Origin: Pseudomonas sp. 8Z
GTDB taxonomy: Bacteria; Pseudomonadota; Gammaproteobacteria; Pseudomonadales; Pseudomonadaceae
Length of the DNA stretch: 64,000 nucleotides
NCBI RefSeq assembly: GCF_902506535.1
Contig: NZ_LR733827.1
Location: 1,266,199 to 1,330,198 of the forward strand
Direction of reading: 5' to 3'
Made by a program: the position numbers and the translations under genes. Below, in pieces: positions 33,231 to 41,788 of the stretch; position 1 is the first letter of the stretch; the number at the start of each line of letters is the position of its first letter. The notes under the pieces are model-generated. The model saw nothing but the letters and a program-made list of their open reading frames with translations. It did no database searches and was not told the DNA's origin.

Positions 33231-33259
33231 AAAATCGCCCGGCAGAGGCTGCCGGGCGA
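33231..33259 (-). terminator. Hairpin with T-run between aapJ and aapQ (attenuator or partial terminator)
   Basis: TCGCCCGGCAG and CTGCCGGGCGA form an 11-bp perfect stem with a 3-base loop, followed on the minus strand by TTTT. It sits 13 bases after the aapJ stop and 27 bases before the aapQ start. Such hairpins commonly raise binding-protein mRNA over permease mRNA. Confidence 0.75.
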
Positions 33260-33271
33260 CCAGTCGGTCAA

Positions 33272-34300
33272 TCAGCGCACTGGCGGAGCGTAGTGCAGAC
33301 CACCTTTGTTCCACAGAGCGTTGAGGCCACGCTCGATTTTCAGCTCACTGCCAGCACCGACGTTGCGGTCGAAGACCTCACCGTAGTTACCCACCTGCTT
33401 GACCACTTGAACCAGCCAGTCTTTCGGCAGCTTGAGGTCTTTGCCGTATTCGCCGTCAGCACCCAGCATACGGGCGATATCCGGGTTCTTGGTTTCCTTG
33501 GCCAGGGTTTCGACGTTCTTCGAGGTCACGCCCAGCTCTTCGGAGTTCAGCATGCCGAACAGCGTCCACTTGACGATGGTGAACCACTCTTCGTCGCCAC
33601 GGCGGACGACTGGGCCCAGAGGCTCCTTGGAGATCACTTCCGGCAGTACAACCCAGTTATCCGGCGCGGCCAGCTTGATGCGCTGAGCATAGAGCTGGGA
33701 CTGGTCAGAGGTCAGCACGTCGCAACGACCGGCTTCCAGCGACTTGGCGCTCTCGTCGGAGGTGTCGAAGGTGATGGGGGTGTACTTCAGGCCGTTGGCG
33801 CGGAAGTAGTCGGAGACGTTCAGCTCGGTAGTGGTACCGGCCTGGATGCAGATGGTAGCGCCATCAAGTTCCTTGGCACTGGCAACGCCCAGCTTCTTGT
33901 TAACCAGGAAGCCGATACCGTCGTAGTAAGTCACGCCGGTGAACACCAGGCCCATGCCGCCATCGCGGGAGCTGGTCCAGGTGGTGTTACGCGACAGCAT
34001 GTCGACTTCGCCCGACTGGATGGCCGTGAAGCGCTCCTTGGCAGTCAGCGGGCTGTATTTGACCTTGCTCGCATCACCGAACACGGCAGCCGCCACAGCG
34101 CGGCAAACGTCCACATCGATGCCCTGATAGTTGCCCTTTTCGTCCGGCACCGAGAAGCCCGGCAGACCGTCACTGACGCCACACTGCACAAAACCTTTCT
34201 TCTGGACGGCGTCCAGAGTGGCACCTGCCTGGGCGAAACTGCTGACGCCAAGCACGGCAGCGGTAGTCAATACAGCCAGGGTGGATTTCACCATCTTCAT
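33272..34300 (-). CDS. aapJ: General L-amino-acid ABC transporter substrate-binding protein AapJ
   Basis: This is a 342-residue periplasmic binding protein with a signal peptide of about 25 residues (MVKSTLAVLTTAAVLGVSSF, cleaved after AQA). Class-3 solute-binding motifs follow: GFVQCGVSDGLPGFSVPDEK, GNYQGIDVDVCRAVAAAVFG and KERFTAIQSGEVDMLSRNTT. It binds a broad range of L-amino acids in relatives. The start is ATG at 34300, with GGAGG upstream. It is the first gene of the operon. Confidence 0.94.
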   Translation of the reverse strand: MKMVKSTLAVLTTAAVLGVSSFAQAGATLDAVQKKGFVQCGVSDGLPGFSVPDEKGNYQGIDVDVCRAVAAAVFGDASKVKYSPLTAKERFTAIQSGEVDMLSRNTTWTSSRDGGMGLVFTGVTYYDGIGFLVNKKLGVASAKELDGATICIQAGTTTELNVSDYFRANGLKYTPITFDTSDESAKSLEAGRCDVLTSDQSQLYAQRIKLAAPDNWVVLPEVISKEPLGPVVRRGDEEWFTIVKWTLFGMLNSEELGVTSKNVETLAKETKNPDIARMLGADGEYGKDLKLPKDWLVQVVKQVGNYGEVFDRNVGAGSELKIERGLNALWNKGGLHYAPPVR

Positions 34301-34772
34301 CAAAAACCTCCAGTTGCTCTTGTTGTGTTGGCGTCTCCGCCCTGCTTCTCCACCCTTTTGAGGCATGCGATCCGCTGGCAGCAACGGTATCGCCAAGAAG
34401 CTCGGACGCCGGGTGAAAGACGAATTGGCGCTACCCTCTGCTGGCCAACTGTCCCACCCTGCCCGTCGGTTAAACGGGCCAGAGACGGATCGTCACCCGC
34501 CGGGCGCAAAGCCCTCGCGGTTTGTAAGGAACCCCACACAGCAGATTCCTGCCTGTTGCACGATGGGTAATGGCAGAGTGTTACCGTTACCGCATCGCGT
34601 CGTCAGTCTGGATCTGTCTTAGCAAGCCCCGTACCAGGCGCTAGCAATGTGCCTGTTAAATGGGGGTCAAGAGCAAAACTTGCGCCCTTGCGACAACTTA
34701 TTCATAGATTAGCCGACCCTGGCGAAAGTCAACGCACCAATTTAAAGCGCGCGCACCACACTGGAGCTACCA
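34301..34772. other. Gene-free control region between aapJ and the carboxylesterase gene
   Basis: This divergent gap must hold promoters for aapJ (minus) and the esterase (plus). I find no coding frame with protein-like composition, no convincing sigma-54 site and no REP unit. The last 100 bases are AT-richer (ACAACTTATTCATAGATTAG) and may carry the esterase promoter. Confidence 0.5.
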
Positions 34773-35432
34773 ATGACCGCACCTATGATCCTGCAGCCTA
34801 CACACCCCGCCGACGCCAGCGTAATCTGGCTGCACGGCCTGGGCGCCGACCGCTATGACTTCCTGCCGGTTGCCGAAATGCTGCAGGAGCGTTTGCCCAG
34901 CACACGCTTCATTCTGCCGCAGGCACCGACCCGCCCCGTCACTATTAACGGCGGCTGGAGCATGCCGAGCTGGTACGACATCCTCGCCATGAGCCCGGCC
35001 CGCGCCATCGATCAGAGCCAACTGGAAGAGTCCGCCGATCAGGTGCTGGCCTTGATCGCAGCCGAACGCGAGAGCGGCATCGCTGCCGAGCGCATCGTGT
35101 TGGCCGGTTTTTCGCAGGGAGGTGCCGTGGTGCTGCATACCGCCTTCCTGCGCCATAGTGAGGCACTGGGTGGTGTGCTGGCACTTTCGACCTATGCGCC
35201 TACCTTTACTGATGAAATGCCGCTGACGGATACACAAAGACAACTGCCAGTGCTGTGCCTGCATGGCAAATTCGACGAAGTGGTCACCCCTGACATGGGC
35301 CGCGCCGCATTTGAGCGTCTGCACAACCAATCTGTACCGGTACAGTGGCGCGACTATCCCATGACCCACGAGGTCGTGACGGAAGAGATTCGCGACATCG
35401 CAGATTGGCTGAGTGAACGCCTGGCCCGCTAA
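34773..35432 (+). CDS. Carboxylesterase/acyl-protein thioesterase-like alpha/beta hydrolase
   Basis: This is a 219-residue cytoplasmic hydrolase of the phospholipase/carboxylesterase family. The nucleophile elbow is VLAGFSQGGAVVL (Ser in GFSQG), the acid is in LHGKFDEVV, and the catalytic His is in YPMTHEV. WLHGLGADRYDF gives the oxyanion region. The natural ester substrate is unknown. A ribosome site (GGAGC) precedes the ATG. It is 48 bases upstream of the acyl-CoA synthetase gene and may be cotranscribed. Confidence 0.92.
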   Translation: MTAPMILQPTHPADASVIWLHGLGADRYDFLPVAEMLQERLPSTRFILPQAPTRPVTINGGWSMPSWYDILAMSPARAIDQSQLEESADQVLALIAAERESGIAAERIVLAGFSQGGAVVLHTAFLRHSEALGGVLALSTYAPTFTDEMPLTDTQRQLPVLCLHGKFDEVVTPDMGRAAFERLHNQSVPVQWRDYPMTHEVVTEEIRDIADWLSERLAR

Positions 35433-35480
35433 ACAGGTCGTTTTCGACGGCCTGCAATCGCATGGAGAGCAATAGGAAAG

Positions 35481-37382
35481 ATGAACACAGCGCCCCTGAT
35501 TCGCACCCTGCACGATATCGAAACCATCGAGCGCACAGCACTCGCCGAGCGTGATCTGCCGCCGAGCACCTTTGACCTGATTAGCCGAACCGCGCAGGCC
35601 AACCCCAATGCTCCGGCGCTGTCTTTCCTGCTACAGGGCAACGGCGAAGAACAGCCGCTGACCCTGAGCTACAGCGAGTTGCTGGGCAAGATCATCCAGA
35701 CCGCCAACGCCTTCCACCGTCTGGGCCTGCGCCCTGGCAAAGCGGTGTCCTTCCTACTGCCCAACCTGCCACAAACCCACTTCACCATCTGGGGCGGAGA
35801 AGCCGCAGGCATCGTCAATGCGATCAACCCCCTGCTCGAACCCGAGCACATCGCCGAGCTGATCCACGCCGCAGACTCCGATCTGCTGGTGACGCTCGCC
35901 CCTTTCCCCGGCACCGACCTCTGGGGCAAGGTCGATGCCCTGCGCGAACAGTTGCCGGAGCTCAAGGCGATACTCTGCGTAGACATGGCCAACCTGCTGC
36001 CAGAGCCACAGCGCAGTGCAATCAAAGCCCAGCGCGGCGCCTTGCCCGAAGGCGTGCTGGATTTTGACGAAACCATTGCTGCCTGTCCGGCTGACCACTT
36101 AGAAAGCGGCCGTGTTATCGCCACCGATGACATCGCCAGCTACTTCCATACCGGCGGCACCACTGGCACGCCGAAACTCGCCCCGCACAGCCACGGCAAC
36201 GAAGTGGCGATGGCCTACAGCATGAACCTGGTCACCCGCTTCGGTGTAGGTGACGTGACGCTCTGTGGCCTGCCGCTGTTTCACGTCAACGGTGTCATCG
36301 TCACCGGCCTGACGGCCTTTATCGGCGGCGCCGAAGTGTTGCTGGCGACCCCACAGGGCTATCGCAATACCGCCCTGATCAGCAACTTCTGGAAGATTAT
36401 CGAGCGCCACAAGGTCAGCTTCTTCAGCGGCGTGCCGACCATCTATGCAGGCCTGCTGCAGATCCCCAGCGAAGGCTACGATCTATCGTCGCTGAAATAC
36501 GCACTGTGCGGCGCCGCACCGATGCCGGTGGAACTGATCCGCCAGTTCGAAGCCAAGACCGGGCTAACCCTGATCGAAGGTTACGGCCTCACCGAAGGCA
36601 CCTGCGGCAGTTGCGCCAACCCACCAGAGGGCGAACGCCGCCCTGGCTCCATCGGTATGCGAATCCCCTATTGCGAGGTCAGCATCAAGGTGCTCGACGA
36701 ACAGGGGCAGTACCTGCGTGAAGCCCAACGCAACGAAATCGGCAACCTGTGCATTCGTGGCCCCAGCGTGTTCAAAGGCTACCTGCAAACCAGCAAAAAC
36801 AAAGGTATCTGGGTCGACGGTGACTGGTTCAACACCGGTGACCTGGGGCGCATGGACGCCGACGGCTACATCTGGCTGACCGGGCGCAGTAAAGATCTGA
36901 TCATCCGTGGCGGGCATAACATCGACCCGCAGATGATCGAGGAGGCCCTGCACAAACACCCAGACGTGGCACTGGCCGCAGCCGTGGGCAAACCGGATGA
37001 AAAGGCCGGCGAACTCCCCGTGGTCTATGTGCAGCTCAAACCGGGCAGCCAGACCTGCGAGGCCGAACTGCTTGAGCATGCCGCGGCGCACATCCCCGAG
37101 CGTGCCGCCGTGCCCAAGGACGCCTGGATCATCGACGCCATTCCACTGACTGCAGTGGGCAAGACCTTCAAACCGGCATTGCGCTTCGATGCCATCACCC
37201 GCGTCTACCAGGCCGCTCTACACGAACTCGATAAGGCGATACGCGTCGAGGTGCAAAGCGATGACAAAGCCGGGCAACTGGCCCATGTGTACCTGCCACG
37301 CGCAGATCAGGCATTGGCCGAGGCCATTGCCACGCGCTTGTCCGGTTACGCCATCGGCCACCGGATTCATCACCCCGCATGA
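35481..37382 (+). CDS. Acyl-CoA synthetase (AMP-forming), ANL superfamily
   Basis: This is a 633-residue enzyme that activates a carboxylic acid as the adenylate and transfers it to CoA. The ATP-binding motif is YFHTGGTTGTPKLAPHSHGN, and others are LIEGYGLTEGTCG, then NTGDLGRMDADGYIWLTGRS and DLIIRGGHNIDP, with the C-terminal lysine in AVGKTFKPALRF. About 60 extra C-terminal residues go beyond the usual end. The substrate is unclear; a medium or long acyl chain is a guess. It follows the esterase gene, so ester cleavage and acid activation may be linked. Confidence 0.9.
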   Translation: MNTAPLIRTLHDIETIERTALAERDLPPSTFDLISRTAQANPNAPALSFLLQGNGEEQPLTLSYSELLGKIIQTANAFHRLGLRPGKAVSFLLPNLPQTHFTIWGGEAAGIVNAINPLLEPEHIAELIHAADSDLLVTLAPFPGTDLWGKVDALREQLPELKAILCVDMANLLPEPQRSAIKAQRGALPEGVLDFDETIAACPADHLESGRVIATDDIASYFHTGGTTGTPKLAPHSHGNEVAMAYSMNLVTRFGVGDVTLCGLPLFHVNGVIVTGLTAFIGGAEVLLATPQGYRNTALISNFWKIIERHKVSFFSGVPTIYAGLLQIPSEGYDLSSLKYALCGAAPMPVELIRQFEAKTGLTLIEGYGLTEGTCGSCANPPEGERRPGSIGMRIPYCEVSIKVLDEQGQYLREAQRNEIGNLCIRGPSVFKGYLQTSKNKGIWVDGDWFNTGDLGRMDADGYIWLTGRSKDLIIRGGHNIDPQMIEEALHKHPDVALAAAVGKPDEKAGELPVVYVQLKPGSQTCEAELLEHAAAHIPERAAVPKDAWIIDAIPLTAVGKTFKPALRFDAITRVYQAALHELDKAIRVEVQSDDKAGQLAHVYLPRADQALAEAIATRLSGYAIGHRIHHPA

Positions 37383-37569
37383 ATTGGCAAGGCGCAAGGA
37401 CGCGCGCCAGTTAACATCCTGAAAACAAAGTACAACCACTGGTCGGCCAGCCGCCGGGCGAACATTGTCTCGCCAGAAGGCCGGGAATACTGTCGAATCT
37501 ACTTTCAAGAACAGGGAGCGTTCACCCAGCCACTGGGCAGCACTCTCCCGCCAATCCCAAGACGATTGA

Positions 37570-38508
37570 ATGAAGCTGGCTCATTGGCAGGTCGACCTGC
37601 AGCAAATCAAGCAACTGAGGCTGTTCAATCAGGTAGCAGTGGATAACCTGGACCAGTTACTCAAGGAATTTCGCGCCTACGATCTGGAGGCCAGCGAAGT
37701 TCTACTGTCGCCCTTCAATCGCAACCAACACCTTTATCTGCTGATCAGTGGCCGTCTACGCGTCTACCTTGGCTCGCTCGACAACCAGGCGGTCAGCACC
37801 CTGGAAGTCGGTGATTGCGCCGGAGAAATCAGCTTTATCGACAACGAACGCCCCAGCGCCTACGTCGTCGCCGAGCAACCCTCCACGGTACTGCGCCTGC
37901 ACCGAGAATCGCTGATCGAACTCTTCCATCAGTCCCCGCAGATGATGCAAAACCTGCTGGAGTTGCTGTGCGAACGCGTGCGCCAGGGCAATCGGCAGAT
38001 CCTCGACAGCGAGCAGCATGCCAACGTCGACACCCTGACCGGCAGCTTCAACCGACGCTGGCTGGAGCATGTATTCGCACGTGAAAACGCCCGCTGCGCG
38101 TTCAGCGGCCAACCGCTGTCACTGCTGATGCTCGATGTCGACCACTTCAAGCGCTACAACGACCAGCATGGTCATCTGGCCGGCGACTATGCCCTGTGCC
38201 TGGTCGCTCATACCCTGCGCAACCAACTGCGCCCCAAGGACAGCCTGGTGCGCTTCGGCGGCGAAGAGTTCGTCATCGTCCTGCCGGAACTGGCAGCCAA
38301 AGAAGCACGAGGCATCGGCGAACGCTTGCGCAAGAGCCTGGAGCAAATCAGCACGTTTTACTCCCCAGTCGGCGTCTTGCCAGGGGTGACCATCTCCCTC
38401 GGCCTCACCCAGATGCAAAACAGTGACAGCCTGCAAGCGCTGATCGCACGGGCCGATGCCGCGCTGTACCAAGCCAAGCAGCAGGGGCGTAACCGCCTTT
38501 GCGGCTAG
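37570..38508 (+). CDS. Diguanylate cyclase with N-terminal cyclic-nucleotide-binding domain
   Basis: This is a 312-residue soluble protein. Residues about 15-135 form a cNMP-binding (CAP-like) domain with a phosphate-binding-cassette-like stretch AGEISFIDNERPSAYVV. Residues about 150-310 form a GGDEF domain with an intact active site (RFGGEEF, residues 228-234) and an intact inhibitory site RPKD (221-224), five residues upstream of GGEEF. It should make c-di-GMP under a nucleotide or other ligand signal and be product-inhibited. It stands alone between the acyl-CoA synthetase and rhlB. Confidence 0.92.
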   Translation: MKLAHWQVDLQQIKQLRLFNQVAVDNLDQLLKEFRAYDLEASEVLLSPFNRNQHLYLLISGRLRVYLGSLDNQAVSTLEVGDCAGEISFIDNERPSAYVVAEQPSTVLRLHRESLIELFHQSPQMMQNLLELLCERVRQGNRQILDSEQHANVDTLTGSFNRRWLEHVFARENARCAFSGQPLSLLMLDVDHFKRYNDQHGHLAGDYALCLVAHTLRNQLRPKDSLVRFGGEEFVIVLPELAAKEARGIGERLRKSLEQISTFYSPVGVLPGVTISLGLTQMQNSDSLQALIARADAALYQAKQQGRNRLCG

Positions 38509-38613
38509 CGCTACAGCTCACCCCTTGACAGACGCCAGCGAAGCACTTCGCCACGCCCGCGTCTTGCATTACACTGGCGGGCGTTCACTCCTTAACCAGT
38601 CGATGAGAAGCCC

Positions 38614-40062
38614 GTGCTCAAAGCACTCAAGAAAATGTTCGGCAAAGCCGAAGACGAGCAGCCACAACCAGCGCCGTCCCCCGTAGCAGCCCCTGCCCAG
38701 AGCAGCGGCTCAGGCGAAAAGCCTCCCCGTCAGAACAAACCGGCCGCCAAGGCCCAAGAAACTACTGGCGATGCGCCTGCTCCCCAACAGCCCCGCCCGC
38801 CCAAGGCCGACAAACCGCGCCGTGAGCGCCCAGCTAAGCCTGTCGAGACCTGGAAGCTGGAAGACTTCGTAGTCGAGCCCGCCGAAGGCAAAACGCGCTT
38901 TCACGATTTCAAGCTCGCCCCCGAGCTGATGCACGCCATCCACGACCTCGGTTTCCCCTACTGCACACCGATCCAGGCGGGCGTACTGGGCTACACCCTC
39001 AAAGGCCAGGACGCCATCGGCCGCGCCCAGACCGGCACCGGCAAGACCGCCGCCTTCCTCATCTCGATCATCACCCAGTTGCTGCAGACCCCGGCGCCGA
39101 AAGAGCGCTATATGGGCGAGCCACGTGCGCTGATCATCGCGCCGACCCGCGAACTGGTGGTGCAGATCGCCAAGGACGCCGCCGAGCTGACCAAGTACAC
39201 CGGCCTCAACGTCATGCAGTTCGTCGGAGGCATGGACTTCGACAAGCAGCTCAAGCAGCTTGAATCGCGTTTCTGCGACATCCTCGTGGCCACGCCGGGC
39301 CGCCTGCTCGACTTCAACCAGCGCGGTGAAGTGCACCTGGACATGGTCGAGGTAATGGTGCTCGACGAAGCCGACCGCATGCTCGACATGGGCTTCATCC
39401 CGCAGGTGCGCCAGATCATCCGCCAGACACCGATGAAGGGCGACCGCCAGACCCTGCTGTTCTCCGCCACCTTCACCGATGACGTGATGAACCTGGCCAA
39501 GCAATGGACGGTCAACCCGGCCATCGTCGAGATCGAGCCGGAGAACGTCGCCAGCGACACGGTCGAACAGCACGTCTACGCCGTGGCCTCGGCAGACAAG
39601 TACAAGCTGCTGTACAACCTGATCAGCCAGAACGACTGGACACGGGTGATGGTCTTCGCCAACCGCAAGGACGAAGTACGTCGTATCGAAGAGCGCCTGA
39701 CGCGCGATGGCATCAGCGCCGTGCAGATGTCCGGTGATATCCCTCAGCACAAGCGCATCCGCGCGCTGGAGGGTTTCCGCGAGGGCAAGATCCGCGTGAT
39801 GGTCGCCACCGACGTAGCCGGTCGCGGCATCCACGTCGATGCCATCAGCCACGTGATCAACTTCACCCTGCCGGAAGACCCGGACGACTACGTGCACCGC
39901 ATCGGTCGTACCGGCCGCGCCGGCACCAGCGGCACCTCGATCAGCTTCGCTGGCGAGGACGATGCCTTCGCCCTGCCCCCCATCGAAGCGCTGATCGGCC
40001 GCAAGATTCAGTGCGAAATGCCGCCGGACGAGTTGCTCAAGCCGGTGCCGCGCAAGCACTAA
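38614..40062 (+). CDS. rhlB: ATP-dependent RNA helicase RhlB (DEAD-box)
   Basis: This is a 482-residue helicase. The first 85 residues are low-complexity and rich in Pro, Ala, Lys and Arg. The helicase core has the Q motif (FPYCTPIQ), motif I AQTGTGKT (138-145), VLDEADRMLDMGF, LFSATF, ATDVAGRGIHVD and HRIGRTGRAG. It unwinds RNA duplexes and in relatives works with RNase E. It starts with GTG at 38614; LKALKKMFG is the expected N-terminus. A strong terminator follows. Confidence 0.95.
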   Translation: MLKALKKMFGKAEDEQPQPAPSPVAAPAQSSGSGEKPPRQNKPAAKAQETTGDAPAPQQPRPPKADKPRRERPAKPVETWKLEDFVVEPAEGKTRFHDFKLAPELMHAIHDLGFPYCTPIQAGVLGYTLKGQDAIGRAQTGTGKTAAFLISIITQLLQTPAPKERYMGEPRALIIAPTRELVVQIAKDAAELTKYTGLNVMQFVGGMDFDKQLKQLESRFCDILVATPGRLLDFNQRGEVHLDMVEVMVLDEADRMLDMGFIPQVRQIIRQTPMKGDRQTLLFSATFTDDVMNLAKQWTVNPAIVEIEPENVASDTVEQHVYAVASADKYKLLYNLISQNDWTRVMVFANRKDEVRRIEERLTRDGISAVQMSGDIPQHKRIRALEGFREGKIRVMVATDVAGRGIHVDAISHVINFTLPEDPDDYVHRIGRTGRAGTSGTSISFAGEDDAFALPPIEALIGRKIQCEMPPDELLKPVPRKH

Positions 40063-40078
40063 GCGCACAAAACAAAAA

Positions 40079-40104
40079 GGCGAAGCCAGTAGCTTCGCCT
40101 TTTT
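40079..40104 (+). terminator. Intrinsic terminator after rhlB
   Basis: GGCGAAGC and GCTTCGCC form an 8-bp stem around CAGTA, followed by TTTTT. A matching A-run on the left lets it also serve the lipoprotein gene on the other strand. Confidence 0.9.
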
Positions 40105-40247
40105 ATTTCGCAAATGGACGGGTTGCTTTCGCTCTGCCTGCGGCCTTGGCGCCAGCCCCTTTCGCGGATAAATCCGCTCCTACCAAGCGCGGCCCACACT
40201 GGGTGCGCAAAGCCTGGAGCGAATTGATTCGCGCCCCGTCCCGATCA

Positions 40248-40544
40248 TCAGGTTTCCACACCTGATTCGTCGGTCGGCTTGCTCTCGCTTTCCTGGCTCT
40301 CGGCTTGCTCGTCCTCCTCGGACTTACCCAACGCTCGGTTGGTCGACTCCTGCAAGGTGTCGACCTGACGGTTGACCTCATCGACCACCTCGCCAACCGA
40401 ATCATTGATCAGCGCCTGCGCTTCCTTTTTCGCCTCTTCGGCAAACTTCTGCGCCGACTGCTCGGCGGCATCGCAACCGGCCAAGGCGACCAGCGCCATA
40501 CTCAAGCTGACCAGAGCCAGGTTCTTCTTCGAGAAAATTGTCAT
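40248..40544 (-). CDS. Small lipoprotein
   Basis: This is a 98-residue protein with a lipoprotein signal peptide (LVSLSMALVALAGC, lipobox LAGC at about residues 21-24). The mature part is highly charged, helical and Gln/Glu-rich (AEQSAQKFAEEAKKEAQAL, then VDEVNRQVDTLQESTN), so it could be a coiled coil. It is presumably anchored in the outer or inner membrane. I do not recognise a named family. It is 60 bases downstream of the TerC-like gene on the same strand. Confidence 0.82.
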   Translation of the reverse strand: MTIFSKKNLALVSLSMALVALAGCDAAEQSAQKFAEEAKKEAQALINDSVGEVVDEVNRQVDTLQESTNRALGKSEEDEQAESQESESKPTDESGVET

Positions 40545-40604
40545 CTTTAGCTACTCCAGTATCGGGTTGCCCGACCGCGCCATGCGCGCGGCCGGGGGAA
40601 AGCG

Positions 40605-41591
40605 TCAGGACTTACCGGGTTGTTGCTCACGGGTTTTGTACAGCGACACCAGCACGCCACCGATCAGCAGGCTCAGCGTCACGCTCAACGACACCACAGC
40701 CGGGATCTTGCCGATGATGCCGACCAGGAAGATCTTCGCGCCGATAAACACCAGTACCAGCGCCAGCGCGTACTTGAGGTAGGCGAAGCGGTGGATCAGC
40801 GCCGCCAGGGCGAAGTACAGGGCACGCAGGCCGAGGATGGCGAAGATGTTCGAGGTGTAGACGATGAACGGATCCTGGGTGATGGCGAAGATCGCCGGCA
40901 CGCTGTCGATGGCGAACATCAAGTCCGCACACTCAATCAGAATCAGCGCCAGGAACAGCGGCGTCACCCACAGCACACTGCGGCCATTGCCGTCATCCTG
41001 ACGCACGAAGAAGCGCTCACCGTGCAGGTTGTCGGTCACACGCAAGCGCTTACGCAGGAAATTCACCAACGCGTTGTTCTGCAAGTCCGGCTCATCGTCG
41101 AGCTTGGAGAACAGCATCTTCACGCCGGTGAAGAACAGGAAGGCGCCGAACACGTAGAGAATCCAAGAGAACTCGTGGATCAGCGCCGCCCCCAGACCAA
41201 TCATGATCGCCCGCAGCACCAGCACGCCCATGATCCCCCAGAACAGCACCTTGTGCTGGTACTGCCTGGGGATAGCGAGGAAGCTGAAGATCATGGCCAT
41301 GAGAAATACGTTGTCCATCGACAGCGATTTCTCAATCAGAAAGCCGGTGAGGTAATCCATGCTGGCGTCACCGCCTTTCTGGAAGAACACCCAAACACCG
41401 AACAGCAAGCCCGCCGTGATGTAGCCAGCGGACAACAGCAAGCTCTCGCGCACGCCGATTTCGCGATTATCGCGATGCAGCACGCCAAGGTCGAAGGCCA
41501 GAAGGGAGATGACGACAGCGATGAAGACCAGCCACAACCAGGTGGCGGTGCCGAGGAAGTCGGCGAAGAGAAACGGTTCTAGGGCAGTCAT
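40605..41591 (-). CDS. TerC/Alx-family inner-membrane protein
   Basis: This is a 328-residue protein with about nine membrane helices and the TerC signatures ISLLAFDLGVLHRD, FLIEKSLSMDNVFLMAMIFS, LILIECADLMFAIDSVPAIF and DPFIVYTSNIFAILGLRAL. Conserved Glu/Asp residues in these helices fit metal transport; relatives include Alx, linked to manganese export and alkaline response. AGGAGGGG precedes the ATG. A hairpin lies immediately upstream of that ribosome site. Confidence 0.88.
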   Translation of the reverse strand: MTALEPFLFADFLGTATWLWLVFIAVVISLLAFDLGVLHRDNREIGVRESLLLSAGYITAGLLFGVWVFFQKGGDASMDYLTGFLIEKSLSMDNVFLMAMIFSFLAIPRQYQHKVLFWGIMGVLVLRAIMIGLGAALIHEFSWILYVFGAFLFFTGVKMLFSKLDDEPDLQNNALVNFLRKRLRVTDNLHGERFFVRQDDGNGRSVLWVTPLFLALILIECADLMFAIDSVPAIFAITQDPFIVYTSNIFAILGLRALYFALAALIHRFAYLKYALALVLVFIGAKIFLVGIIGKIPAVVSLSVTLSLLIGGVLVSLYKTREQQPGKS

Positions 41592-41602
41592 GAGCCCCTC
41601 CT

Positions 41603-41624
41603 ACAGTCAGATTGAACAGACTGT
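41603..41624 (-). promoter_or_regulatory. Hairpin next to the ribosome site of the TerC/Alx gene
   Basis: ACAGTC and GACTGT pair around a 10-base loop directly upstream of AGGAGGGG. It could affect translation, but I found no match to the yybP-ykoY (manganese) riboswitch core. Confidence 0.35.
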
Positions 41625-41788
41625 GATTCCGACATCGCGGTATTAACCGCCAGAGGGGCCCGGCATCACGGGCGCAAAGATACTCAGGCCGCGAACGCCA
41701 CTCAACGAGGCGAATTTTGCAAAGTATTTCGCCTTAGTCGTCGCCCAAAGCCGTTAAAGCAGCGGCGCAGAGCGGCTGCCGAGGCTTT

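Noticed and set aside
41592..41788. yybP-ykoY manganese riboswitch in front of the TerC/Alx gene
   Set aside because: The conserved core sequences of that riboswitch were not found in the leader; only a simple hairpin is visible.
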